Source: Ophioceras dolichostomum (taxonomy: Eukaryota > Ascomycota > Sordariomycetes > Magnaporthales > Ophioceraceae). Taken from it: a stretch of 64,000 bases of DNA. The stretch spans positions 52,101 through 116,100 of the forward strand of contig PYST01000095.1 of assembly GCA_003049485.1 (NCBI GenBank), given 5' to 3'. The position numbers and the translations under genes are program-made. Below the pieces are notes generated by a model, which made no database searches, was not told the origin of the DNA, and was given only the letters and a program-made list of their open reading frames with translations. Positions 1 to 11,200 of the stretch are shown one piece after another; within the stretch, counting starts at the first letter, position 1, and every line of letters begins with the position of its first letter.

Positions 1-114
1 CTGGTAGGTACTTACCTTTGACGCGTGACACTCGGTGCACGCTGTCCGCAGGCGAGGCGGCTTGGTGAACATGTGCCCCTCTATCTCTGTGCGTCGCGCC
101 GGAATGGGGGGAGT

Positions 115-218
115 CCTCAACCTGTTTCCTCAACCTGTTTCCTCAACCTGTTTCCTCAATCTGACTCCTCAATCTGATTCCTCAATCCAATTCCTCAATC
201 TGACTCCTCAATCCGATT
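115..218 (+). repeat. 13-bp tandem repeat, about 8 copies
   Basis: Eight head-to-tail units of the form CCTCAACCTGTTT are visible. The first three are identical and the later ones diverge (CCTCAATCTGACT, CCTCAATCCAATT). It is a minisatellite in non-coding DNA with no evident function. Confidence 0.85.
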
Positions 219-385
219 CGGGGAATTTGCGCGTATCCGGAAGCTTGTTTAGATCAGGGGCAGGGGCCGCGCTCTCTGCCGATGCACAGAAACCGCGGCT
301 CGGGAAGGCACAACAATAAGGATTTATTATATCATTGATGGCATCACCGTTGTTGAATATGTGTGGCCGCAACCCCCACCCACCC

Positions 386-520
386 TTCGTTCCTCTTTCG
401 TTCTCTTCCTTCCTCTTTCCCCTTCTCCTCCTCTTCTTCATCCTCCTCCCCCTCCTTCTCCCCACCCTCCTCCCCCTCCTTCTCCCCATCCTTCTCCCCC
501 TCCTCCTCCCCCTCCCTGTG
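386..520 (+). repeat. Pyrimidine-rich (CTCCTC/TTCTCC) low-complexity tract
   Basis: About 135 bases of almost pure C/T on the plus strand. The open frames running through it (poly-Pro/Ser/Leu, or poly-Arg on the other strand) are composition artefacts. Confidence 0.8.
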
Positions 521-2252
521 CCCCCTTCACACTTCATACTGCCGCACTCTGTGGCGATTTCAACTTTTGGAGGGATCATTGAGGGTTGCATGGCTGCGTC
601 GCCCCGCACGATGCGCGATGGGGTCGGGACTCGCCAAGAGAACTCGAAAAGCATCCCGCGTTGACGGAGCTACATAAAAATGAGCGCATTCTAGCTCAAA
701 CGCGCCCATAATGTGAGTCTGAATGTGAGGCTTACGCAGTATGTACTCCCCTTAGTTCCCGCATAACAGCTCAACGTTGGTGCATCCGTGGTATGGCTGC
801 CTTTGGCACTCAACGGTTTTCCCGACACCTCTGGTTGGTCTGGTCGGTCTGGTGGAGGGGCAGCAAGGGCGTTTTTGTGCCACGATAAACTCCAGCTCGG
901 CCTATTTCGCTAACGGACCGCAATATGCGAACGAAAAAAGAAGTTTTTTTGTACGAGAGTCTCGTCCCGACTGCAATGCAACTGTGTGGTGCTCAGTCAG
1001 AGTGTTCAGTCAGAGTGCTCGGTCAGAGTCCCCGACCGCTACGAGCGACGAGCAGCAGCTCTGCAGCAACTCTCCTCTTCCAAAGACACCCGTTCATGTA
1101 CCAGGGGCTGTCAGTTGCGGCCGCCGGAACCGTCTCTCCAGCAAGCCAGCGGGCCAGCAAGCCAGTAAGACCCATCCGGGTGCGCATCAGGTACTAGTAC
1201 TACCCAATGGGGCGTGGGGGGGCAGGACTTCCTGAGCCCCTGACAAGTCGACAACCAGTCTTGTGCATATTGACATCTTGAGCATCATCAGAGCAACCCC
1301 CATCAAGGTGGCAACGGACCCGCACGGAGTCCTTGGACTGACCGGCCTGGCCCGACGTTTTTTGCCCCTCACTCTCTTGCGTCGAGTCGAGTTGAGGGCC
1401 GTCTGACCGAGGAGCCGGGCTTCTTCGACTGGTCCAGCATCTTCTCATCTCAGTCGGCAGCAGACCTGCATCGCATCGCCGCATGTCTGCAGAATGGGAT
1501 GTGCACACCACAGCACTTATTCCACTACTGGTATCGCTTCGGCCTTCAGCAACGATGGACGAGACTCCGATGGACCGTTGCTGGACGAAAGGGGTCCAGG
1601 TCCAGCCTCGAGTAGAGTAGAGGCGGAGGTGGATGCGAAGGCATCGCGGTCTACCCACGGTGGCAAAATCCACAGGGACCAAGCGGGGGACAAATGCCTC
1701 ATGTGCCACTGCAGACTTGGTCTCACTTCTTACTGTGTGTGATACGGCATCGATCTTTCATCTCTGTTTGAGCCTTGGGCCTCGAGGCATGCCGGCGGCA
1801 TCGCATAGAATACTCAGATGGGCTTAGAAGCGGTTAGCTAGGTAGCCAGCTTCCATATGAAGCTATATACCAGTAATGATGAGTGCTGGCGACGACGGAT
1901 ATAGGATCAAATGAGTTGGAGCGGCAGGACACATGTCGTGGTAGCTAGCAAACCAAGCCCTGAACCCCCTAAACACCCTAAACCCCCTGACCCGCCTGAA
2001 GCCCCTTAACCTGTAAAGTCGTGGGCACACTTGCAATACAGTCCGCATCCCGGCAACACCGCTTAGCGGCGAACTACGCTATATACTTGTGAGGTCACTC
2101 AATCCTTTCCGTACGAGGAATACGGCCCCTTGCATAAGTGCCCGTTAGACACTGACTAGTAGTGTCTGGCGCCTCTCCAGGCATTGATCGATTGATGTCC
2201 CCATTGATCTTGGCTGATGAGGCCTCGTGCTACTACGGGCTGTCAGCTCAGC

Positions 2253-4248
2253 TCAGCGCGCCCTGATGAGCACCTCGGCCTCGCTGTCGGGGAGGATGGC
2301 CAGCCCGTAGTGCCTCTGCCAGCTCCTCTGCCCCGCGTTGTCGGGTTTGTGCACAACGTCGTAGTGGGTCAGCAGGTACGCCAGGACGACCTTGATCTGC
2401 GCGCTGGCGAAGAAGCGGCCGGGGCACGCCCACAGCCCGTGCCCGAAGTTGATGTTGTCTAGGCCCGTGGAGGCGTGCTGGAACCTGAGCTCCTGGCCCG
2501 GCTCCTCCCGCAGCCTGGAGAAGCGGAACGGGTCGAAGGTGGTAGGGCTGGGGTAGATGGCCGGGTCCTGGTTGATGGCGTGGCTGTTGATGGTCATGCG
2601 CGTCCCGAAGGGGATGACGTGGCCCGTCGACGTGCGGAGACCGTCTGGGCTGGTCACGATGCGAGGTATGTTGACTAAGGTAGGTAGGTAGGTAGGTAGG
2701 TTATGCCGAGCGGCAGGGTTGGGTTGGGTTGCCCAGTCAGTCAGCATAAGCCAGATGATGTCGAAAAAACACGCGCACGAGAAACGAGAACGAAGACACT
2801 GTGGCACATGATATTCACTCACCCAGCGACGGAGGACTCAGCCTCTGCGACTCCTTTGCGAAGCTGTCCAGCTTGCGCAGCCTCACGAGCGCGTTCTTGT
2901 CTAGAACCCCGTCTAGGGACCCCTCCGGGCCCAGGACCTCGTAGATCTCCTGGCGCATCGACTCCACGTCCTCGGGCTTGGTCGCGGCTAGGTCGAAGAC
3001 GATGTAGGACAGCGCGTTGCTGAGGTTGTAGATGGACGCAAAAGTGGCCAACAGCTGGTCCCGGCCCAGCTCCCTGGCCGACGGCGGGTGGCTGTACTGC
3101 GAGATGAACCAGTCGATGAGGTCGCCGCCGGGCTCGTGGCGGTCGGTGTCGGTGTCGCCGCGCTTCTTCTTCTTCTTCTCCCCCTTCTCCCCCTTCTCCC
3201 CGCCGAAGCGCTCGGCCAGTAGGGGCGCCAGCTTTTCCTCGTTGATGGCGCGCTGCTTCTTCAGGGCCCTGACCTGGGGCAGGAAGGGCGCGAGGACGAA
3301 CCGCACGGGCTTGGGCAGGAGGTTCAGGATCATCCAGGCCCACGACACGTTCTGCGTGTAGTTGACCGTCGCCTCAACCCAGGCGTCGTCCCGGCTCAGG
3401 GGCAGGCCGACGAAGGCCCGGCCCGACATGAGGGACGCCACGCGCGGCATGGCCTGGCGCGGCTTGACGGCCGTCCAGCCGTCCTTGCCGGCCCGGAGGT
3501 TCTGCTTGACCGCGTACTCAACCTCGGCGACGAACGAAGCCAGCACCGCCGGCGTGTTGCGCGTCAGGACGTTGCGCATGGCGCTGTCGAACTCGTCGGC
3601 CTTGGTGCCCATGTACGTGTACTCGCCCAGGAACACATCGTAGTGGTGCTTTCTGAGCACAGAGATGATCAGCTAGGTGCGAGCAGATGCGTGCCGATGC
3701 GTTCGTAAACGTTCAACGTTCAGAGTTCAGAATTCAGAGAGTGCACTCACTTGATGGAGACTACGGTCTCGGGCAGGCTCCTGATGGTCTCTATTTCGGA
3801 CTGGGGCAGCACGGCCATCTGCATGCCAGGCAGGGACAGCATGAACGGCTCATGGGGACACTGGCATGGCACACACGCGCGATGCATCAGTCAGTCCGTT
3901 AGCCAGCGCGAACTAGACCTCATCCACCCATCCACCTGCCATCTACCTTCCGTATACTTGCCATCTACCTGCCGCCTACATGCCTGCGCGCGAGAAACCA
4001 TGGGGGGAACGAAAAGGGAAACGTACCTGCCGATGCGCCTCCTCCAACACCTCGACGACGTTGTTCGCCTTGACATGAAACGTCCGCAGCTTCGACCGCG
4101 ACCGCCACAGAAGCCTCCGAGCCAGCCAGACGAGAGCGAGGCTCAGCATGGCCCCTATCGCGAGCCGCGCCGCCCGTTGCTGGGCGAACGGGAGGACATC
4201 GGCCGCTCTGCACCGCGAGAGGTCGAGAAGGGTCTGTATCATGGGCAT
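2253..4248 (-). CDS. Cytochrome P450 monooxygenase (P450-1)
   Basis: Four exons (4248-4027, 3860-3751, 3652-2823, 2674-2253) join in phase to 527 aa, the usual size of a microsomal fungal P450. An N-terminal hydrophobic anchor lies at about residues 29-48. The K-helix ExxR is ESQR (in FAKESQRLSPP), and the haem-binding loop FGHGLWACPGRFF places the ligand at about Cys471. The sequence most resembles the fungal kaurene-oxidase-like P450 group, which includes ETP-cluster P450s. The I-helix is unusual: FASIYNLSNA stands where FAAIHTT is typical, so the usual Thr is missing. Divergent from the GliK gene, it probably oxidises the diketopiperazine or its phenyl ring; the exact step is not readable. 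Intron 3 carries a TAGG microsatellite. Confidence 0.88.
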
Positions 4249-4665
4249 CTTGGATGATTGGATGGATACCTAGTACCTACCTACCTAGAGATATACCTCG
4301 CAGGTAGATAGCTAATGGCTGTTTGCGGCTGAGGAAGCTTTGTGCTGGCGACTATGGCGGGTAGCACGCGGAGCCGCAGCTACGGTGGTGGACTGGGAAG
4401 CGTTTTGACAACGGCGTGCCCGTCCGTTCGTGATGTGGTTTGTGATGTGAGGCATGGAGCATGGGGGCATTGGAGCCTCCGGGCTGGGCTGCAGAGCCGA
4501 CTCGGCCCGTTACAAAACACCGGCAGCACAGAGCCGCCGCCCCCCTCTGGTGCCCAGGCTCTAATGATAGATATTGGATTGTTTGGGCAAACACAGACGA
4601 TAGATGCATCATCTTGCACACACACATCTTGTCGGTCTGATCTTGCGCACCACATCTTGCACACG
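4249..4665. promoter_or_regulatory. Divergent intergenic promoter, P450-1 / GliK-type gene
   Basis: These 417 bases separate the starts of two divergently transcribed cluster genes and so must carry both promoters. The region contains ACCTACC/TAGGTAG patches and an everted CCG-N3-CGG near 4497. I could not place a TATA box or a transcription start. Confidence 0.45.
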
Positions 4666-5674
4666 ATGGATGGCGGAAACAGGGTCTGGTATTTTGCCTA
4701 CGGCTCCAACCTGCACTCCTCTGTCATGGCCCGCCGCGGCATAACGCCCCTCGACGCCCGATGCGTGCGGGTGAGCTCCCACGTCCTGGTGTTTGACGTC
4801 TTCGGCGTCCCCTACTCGGAGCCGGCCATGGCCGGAATCCGACAGAGACCGGCCGGGAGCGGCGCGCCGGCCGTCCACGGCGTCGCCTATCTCCTCTCGG
4901 CCTCCGACTACGAGCGTCTCAGAACGAGCGAGGGCGCCGGCACCGGGTACAGAGACGTCGTGCTGGAGGCCGACGACTGTGGCGCCGCCGGGTCCCACGC
5001 ACATGCACATGCACATGCAGCAGCATCACCCCCTCACCCGTCGGACGGACCTGGCGGCGGACCTGGCGACGGACCTGGCGACGCCCGCAGGCTCGTGGTG
5101 TCGACCCTGATGGCCAAGAACCCGTTCGACCCTCCGCGGCTGCCCAGTCAACGCTACATGGTACGTTACGTTCCGTTGGCTTGCCGAGACACCGAGACAC
5201 GTAGAAGCACGGCCCGCCTGGGCAGCTCCTGGGCAGCTCCTGGGCAGCTCCTGGGCAGCTCCTGGGCAGCTCCTTCGCATCACTTGTTTGTAAGAGCCGA
5301 GGCTGATCGATCTGTCCTTTCGTCTTTCGCCTGCCTACCTGCAGGACCTGATCGTGGGCGGTGCCGAGCAGAGCGGGTTGCCGGCCGAGTACGTCGAGTA
5401 CCTACGGGCCCTGCCGGCCTACCAGCGGCCCCGCCTCAGCTGGCTGCATGACCTCCTCGCCATCCGCGCCTTTCATGCCTTCTGGGTCCCGGCCTTGACC
5501 TTCGTCATGAGGCGCGTCAAGGCTCGGGCCCCGTCGTCGTCATCGTCGTCATCGTCGTCCTCGCCGAGGTGGTGGTCCACGGCTGCCGTCAACGTCCTGT
5601 TCAGGTCCATGTGGCTGTACCATGATGCCGTACACCGGAGGGTCTGGCAGTGTGATGGCGGCGGAGTAGTGTGA
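4666..5674 (+). CDS. gliK-like: Gamma-glutamyl cyclotransferase, GliK type
   Basis: Two exons (4666-5160, 5345-5674) give 274 aa. The N-terminus has the GGCT-fold signature FAYGSNL (residues about 10-16). The likely catalytic Glu is in TSEGAGTGYR, as in this family. In gliotoxin-type pathways GliK removes the gamma-glutamyl groups of the bis-glutathione adduct, releasing 5-oxoproline. Its position immediately before a GliJ-type dipeptidase and the NRPS fits that job. Oddities are a short His/Ala repeat (HAHAHAH) and a Gly/Pro-rich loop before the intron, and a poly-Ser run near the C-terminus. The C-terminal half has hydrophobic stretches like those of other fungal GliK proteins. The symbol is by analogy. 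Confidence 0.85.
5220..5274 (+). repeat. 11-bp tandem repeat in GliK intron (5 copies)
   Basis: Five perfect copies of GGGCAGCTCCT lie wholly inside the single intron of the GliK-type gene. Copy number may vary between strains without changing the protein. Confidence 0.9.
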
Positions 5675-5851
5675 TGAACCGTGTGACGAAGCAGTGTGAT
5701 ATGTTCCCGTCTAGTCTAGCTGGCAGCGCTAGTAGTTTGGTATCTATAATGAGATGAGATGAATACTGTGCTCTGATAGCTCTGCTCACTCTGCCTCCTC
5801 TACTTACTCTGCTTACCTACCTACTCTGCCGCTCCACGAGCCTCAACTTCC

Positions 5852-5858
5852 CGGTCCG
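5852..5858. promoter_or_regulatory. CGGWCCG palindrome upstream of GliJ-type gene
   Basis: CGGTCCG, about 70 bp before the dipeptidase start codon. The same 7-mer palindrome recurs in several cluster promoters. CGG half-sites are typical of Zn2Cys6 regulators, so this is a candidate operator only. Confidence 0.3.
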
Positions 5859-5928
5859 GTTAGCACAGCAGCACCGCAGCATAGCAGCACCGTCCCACCC
5901 GTAAGCGAAGGAATCGAACCACACGACC

Positions 5929-7591
5929 ATGGGCAACTCCGACTCCCAGACCTACTCCAAGGCCGACTCCAAGGCCGACTCCCAGGTCGACGACCATGCT
6001 GTCGCTGCAGCGCGGCAGCTCATGCGTAAGGTGCCGCTAGTTGGTGAGTGCTACTGGGTGTTCCAACCCCTTGTCCGTCCTGTCCGTCGGTGCCGCAAGT
6101 TGTCGAGAGACTGGGATCAATATTGATGATGCGTTGCTGCGTGAGTTGCTGCGTGACGTCAACGCAGACGGCCACAATGACTTTGCATGGATGCTTCGGG
6201 GCTGGCTGCAGAACCGGCTTGACCAATCCAGCGATGCCGCCATCCAGGACCTACCCATAGGTCAGACCGACGTGAGGCGTCTGAGGGAGGGCCAGGTGGG
6301 GTGCCAGTTCTGGAGCGCCTTCGTTCCCGGCAGCAGCGCCGACAAGGAGCAGCCGCCACAGCTGCCACAGTTGGCAGCCCTGAGGACCACCCTGCAGCAG
6401 ATCGATGTGCTGCACACCTTGTTCGAGAGGTATCCCGCCACATTTGGGTTCGTGGACAGGGCTGACGACATACTGCCCGTCTTTCGGACCGGGCGCATAG
6501 CCAGCCTGCTGGGCATCGAAGGCCTGCACCAGATCGCCAACAGCGCCAGCGTCCTCCGCATGTACCACCGCCTGGGCGTGCGCTATGCCACCCTGTGCCA
6601 TGACAAGAGCAATCTCTACTGCGAGTCGGCGGTGCGTGCTGATCCCTAAGGTACCTTAGTCTAAGGCTTCTCTGACCGTTGACATCGACGACAGACTTCC
6701 AAGGCGACGGTCGACAGAGGTCTCTCGGTGGAGGGCCGCAAGATGGTGGCCGAGATGAACCGTATCGGGATGTGAGTGGTGTTGCCGCTCGTTTTGGTTG
6801 ACCTCAACTGACCTCAACTGACCTCAACTGACATTAATATGTAGGATGGTGGACTTGTCACACACAAGCCACCAGACGCAGCTCGATGTTTTGGCCATCT
6901 CCAAGGCCCCGGTCCTCTTTTCGCACTCATCATGGTGAGCAGAGTTCCCCGCAGCTCAAAAGGCGAACCAAGAATCAAAAAAATGTCGTAGGCATCACTC
7001 ACCGACTGACCGACGACTGACTGACGGTATCTTGATATGTGTGGCTTTTTTGCAAAACCTACAAATCCTAAATCGTACAGCTTCTCCCTCTGCAATCACC
7101 AGAGAAACGTGACAGACAAGGCGCTCGACATGCTGGCCGAAAACGGCGGCATCGTCATGATCTGCTTCCTGCCGTCCCTCGTCGACCCCGGCAACGGCTC
7201 CAAGGCGACGGCGGCGCAGATTGCAGACCACATCGAGCACGCCGGGCGCAGGATCGGCTACTCCCACGTCGGCATCGGTTCGGACTTTGACGGCATGCTC
7301 GAGGGCCCGGAGGGCATGGACGACGTCTCGCAGTACCCCCGGCTCGTGGCAGAGCTCATCCGGCGGGGGCTGGGCGAGCGGGAGCTGGCGGGCGTCTTGG
7401 GGCTCAACGTGATCCGCGTGCTCAAGAGGGTCGAGGAGACGGCCAGGGAGATGATGACCGAGTCGGGGGGCAGCGCTGTAATGTTGTTCGACGAGGACCC
7501 CGAGGTGTGGACCGAGGAGCAGAAACTGCTTCTCACCGAGACGGGCAGGATGCGTCGCGCCGCCGCCGCACAGAGAAAACGTAGCAACTAG
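5929..7591 (+). CDS. gliJ-like: Membrane-dipeptidase family peptidase, GliJ type
   Basis: Five exons (5929-6043, 6168-6631, 6695-6771, 6845-6934, 7081-7591) encode 418 aa, typical for renal-dipeptidase family (M19) enzymes. The metal-site motifs are present in order: DGHND (about residue 39), GIEGLH with the bridging Glu (about 154), DLSHTS (about 221), FSHSS (about 245) and GSDFDG (about 314). No signal peptide is seen, so it is probably cytosolic as in ETP clusters. There GliJ removes the glycines of the glutathione adducts after or together with GliK. It sits between the GliK gene and the NRPS on the same strand. The 40-residue N-terminus carries a KADSKADS repeat. Confidence 0.9.
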
Positions 7592-8217
7592 GTAGATCTC
7601 GAATAGATGCTTGTAGAAGCTCTACTACCCTGCTCTGTGCTGTGCTCAAGTCCTTCCCCCCATATTGTCTGGCCTGGATGCATGATATTAGATAATCAAC
7701 GAGTATTGCCAAGTATGACCACCTAGGTATATCTCGAAGTTTTTGCCTTGCAACCGTCAGAAGCCTGGAAGCCAGGAAACCGGTAGGGTCGGATCAATGT
7801 CGGGGTCACTGTCGGGGTAAATGTCGGGGCCAATGTAGAGGCCTATGCCGGGGTCAGCTTCCTAGCCCCAGAACCCCAGAGCCCCAGAGCCACAGCGCCA
7901 GACATCGGCCCCCGTTCGGAGCACTGGCCGCAACCAGACACGGCCCAAGAGGCCTAAGGGGACCAAGGGGGCCTAAGGGACCTAAGGGTCCCAAGGAAGG
8001 TAGCAGAGCAAGGTCAGCTGCTCGAACCCGCTCGAGCCGGCAGGCTCTGCTGCAGAATGCTGTCCACGTCAGGATTTATCTGTAGTATCTATAGTCTGTT
8101 GTCGACGGCCTTCCCGTAAGGCACTCGGTTTCTTGGTCCTCCAGTGGAGGCCATATTTCCTTTTACAGCCACAGCAGCTCCAGCAAGAAAGAGCTAGGAT
8201 AGACTTCCAGAGCGCGA
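7592..8217 (+). promoter_or_regulatory. Intergenic region upstream of the NRPS
   Basis: 626 bases between the dipeptidase stop and the NRPS start. It contains short direct repeats (GTCGGGGTCA/GTCGGGGTAA and ACCTAAGG/GGCCTAAGGG types) and no gene. It is far too short to hide the missing first adenylation domain of the NRPS. Confidence 0.5.
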
Positions 8218-11200
8218 ATGCCACTGTTGCTGCCCACGATGGAGGCCGCCGCTGTCACCGCTGGCACCGCTGTCACCGCTGGCACCGCTGGCACCGCTGG
8301 CACCGCTGGCACTGCTGGCACCGCTGGCACTGTTGGCACCGCTGACACTGCTGACACTGCTGACACTGAGGGCGGGATATGGATCGACCTTCTCAGTTGT
8401 GCTGCCGTGGTCCTGGCAAAGCCGCTCGACGATGTGGACCTGCAAGCAAGCTTCGTCGTCAACGGCGGGGACTCGCTAAAGGCCATCCTGCTGCAGTCCA
8501 TGATTCGGTCGCGCGGCTACACGGTTACACGGGAGGACCTCCTGACCAAGCCTACGATCGGAGACGTCCTGAGAGACGCAGCAGCAGCAGCATACGAACC
8601 GCGGCCCCGAGACGAAGACGCCTCCTCCTGGGCCTCCTCGGCCTCCTCGTCCTCGTCCTCGTCCTCGTCTGCCAACTCGCACGCTGTAAACGGGACCGGT
8701 TCTCCAGGGCCTGCGTCCTCCCCAGCGTCGTCCTTCCCCGCGGCATCACCATCGGCCTCGGAGTGGATTAGAAGCTCGAGAGGCTCACAGAGCAGCCCAA
8801 AGACAGACGCTAGGGCGGCGGCGGTGGCCGGGCAAGGGACCCAAGGGACCCAAGGGACCACTCACGAGCATCATCACCAACACCACGAACGGCATGAACG
8901 GCATGAACAGCATCATCATAATGGAAGCGCCATCTCGGGCTCGGGCTCGGGCTCGGGCCCGGTCGACGAGCCGACGACGAGCGAGCCGCAACAATCATCA
9001 TCATCACCCTGCGACCTTCTCACGGAACTGCAACTTTCTCTTGTCCACGAGACCATCACACACTGCGGCTCCAACATCATCACATACACCGAGCTCCACC
9101 GCCCTCGGAATGCCGAGACGTATCGGAGTGCATGGATGCAGGTCCTAAGCGAGGAGGCAATCTTCAAGCAGTCTTGTCTCGGGCCTATGTTCTCCAAGAA
9201 GGGCAGCAGGGCGACAGCAGCGGCGGCTGTGGCGGGCGCGGACGCGGGCGGTGGCGGCGCCCCTGGCGGCCTAGCTTTCGACAACAGTGACGGGTGGATG
9301 GGGTGGTCGCTCGATGTGTGCAGGGCCGAGGGGCACGAAGGGGCGGCGGCGGCCGACGGCCCGGATCCGGAGCCGCAGGAGCACCTCGTGGAGATCACGT
9401 GCAAGGTCCACCACGCCTTGATCGACGCCTACTCGCTGCAGGCCCTCCTCTCCAAGGTCAGGGCCAGGGCCAACGGCATCGAGACGAAGCCGGGTCCCTC
9501 CTTTTGGGACTGGGCCCGCCTGCTCCGGCGCCACCAGGAGGAGCACAAGGAGGACGGGGACGGGTTCTGGGCCCAGACGATGGAGAAGCACGCCGCTGCC
9601 AAGGGCCACTTGCTGCTTCCGCGTCCGACTCGTGCTGGTGCTGGTGCTGATGCTACTGCTACTGCCACTGCTACTGCTGCTACTGCTACACTCCGGGCAG
9701 AGGAGGAGTCCCAGTCCCAGTCCCAGCAGGTCCATCGGATGAGTTTCGCCGTGGACGCCGGAGCCGTCGAGATGGGGGCCAGGGCGCTGGGAGTCACGCC
9801 TGCCGCCGTGTTCTACGCCGCCTGGGCGCTCGTCGTGGCCACGTACGCCGACAGCGACAGCATCGTGTTCGGCTCGGTCCTGAGCTGCCGGGGTCTGCTT
9901 CCGGGGTCCCTGTGCCTGGATGCTATAGGGCCCCTGATCAACGTCCTCCCTCTCCACGTGGCCGTCTGCCGAGGGGCCACCGTCAAAGACTTCGTCTGGG
10001 GCCTGTTTGTCGACACGGTCAACCTGGAGGCCGTCGCGTGGACGTCGACCGAGAACGGCTTCCGCCGAGACTACGAGTCGGCTTTGTCGGTGGAGATGCG
10101 GCTAGCCCCCGAGGCGGAGGCGGCGGCGAGCTGCTCCTACCCGGAGGCCATGCCGGTCGGACACTCGGCCCGCCAGCAGTCCCGGGTCCCGATCAGCGTA
10201 ACGGTCAAGGACGCATCTCTGGTCACCATCGACTTCCACTCCAGCCGGTACGGCTCGCGGGACGCGCGGCTCGTAACCGACTGCTACGAACGGGCACTCG
10301 ACATCGTGTTGTCGACCGCCGTGGACGGCGGCACAGGCACAGTCGACCACGCCATGCAGGGCCTGCTCTCCTGTCCGTCCTACTCCCAGCTGATGAGGTG
10401 GGGCAACTGCATCACGGGGCTGACCACGAGAGCTTCGGTCAAGGACGACCTGGTGACGCTGTTCGAGGCTGCGGCCGCGGCCAACGGGGATCGTGCGGCC
10501 CTAGAGAAGGGCGACGACCAGACCATGACGTATGCCGAACTGCAGGTGAGATCCGACGTGATCTGCGACGCGCTGCTGCTGGGGCCCGAGGCCGTCGCCC
10601 AGGGCGACGTGGTGTGCGTCCACTCCGACAGGTCCCTCGACTGGATCTGCGCCATATGGGGCGTGCTGAAGGCCGGCTGCACATACTGCTCGCTCGACCC
10701 GCAGCTGCCGGCGGCCTGGCGCGAGAGCATGGCCGAGGCCGTGTCGGCGACGGCCTTCGTCGCCACCACGACGGAGCAGCTGGGCGAGTGGAGGCCCCGG
10801 TGCGTGCGGCTGGCGTTCTCGGTCGAGGCCGTCGTCGCCGACGACTCGAGCCGCGCGCAGAGTAGCACAGACGCTTCCTCTCTTCCCTCCTCCTGCTCGA
10901 CGGCGACCCCGCGGACGCCCCACCGGCGGACGCCCCAGCCTCACCAGCCCGCCTACATCTGCTTCACCTCTGGCTCCACGGGCGTGCCCAAGCCCGTCGT
11001 CTGCACGCACGCCGGCCTCGTCGCCTTCCAGCGGGACCAGACTGTCCGGCTGAACGCGAAGCCCGGGGTGCGGGTTTCGCAGATCATGTCGGTTGCCTTT
11101 GACGGAAGCATCCACGAGATCTTCTCGGCCCTCACGTACGGCGCGACCCTCGTGCTCCCCGCCGCCTCCCAGGACGTCTTGAGCGTCCTCGGCAGGGTAG

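Larger units (their letters stand above)
1..2252. other. Gene-free left flank
   Basis: I see no supportable gene here. The longest open frames overlap one another on both strands, have biased low-complexity composition and contain no recognisable domain. The segment holds a 13-bp tandem array (115-218), a long pyrimidine-rich tract (about 386-520) and a short degenerate telomere-like C-rich patch (about 1958-2008). It ends just after the 3' end of the first cytochrome P450. Confidence 0.6.

Noticed and set aside
386..520. Pro-rich or Arg-rich ORFs in the C/T tract, considered as a small secreted protein
   Set aside because: All six frames are pure low complexity; no signal peptide or Cys pattern.
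8133..8345. Alternative upstream start for the NRPS
   Set aside because: The frame differs from the NRPS frame and reads the minisatellite as a Trp/His repeat; it does not join to the synthetase in phase.
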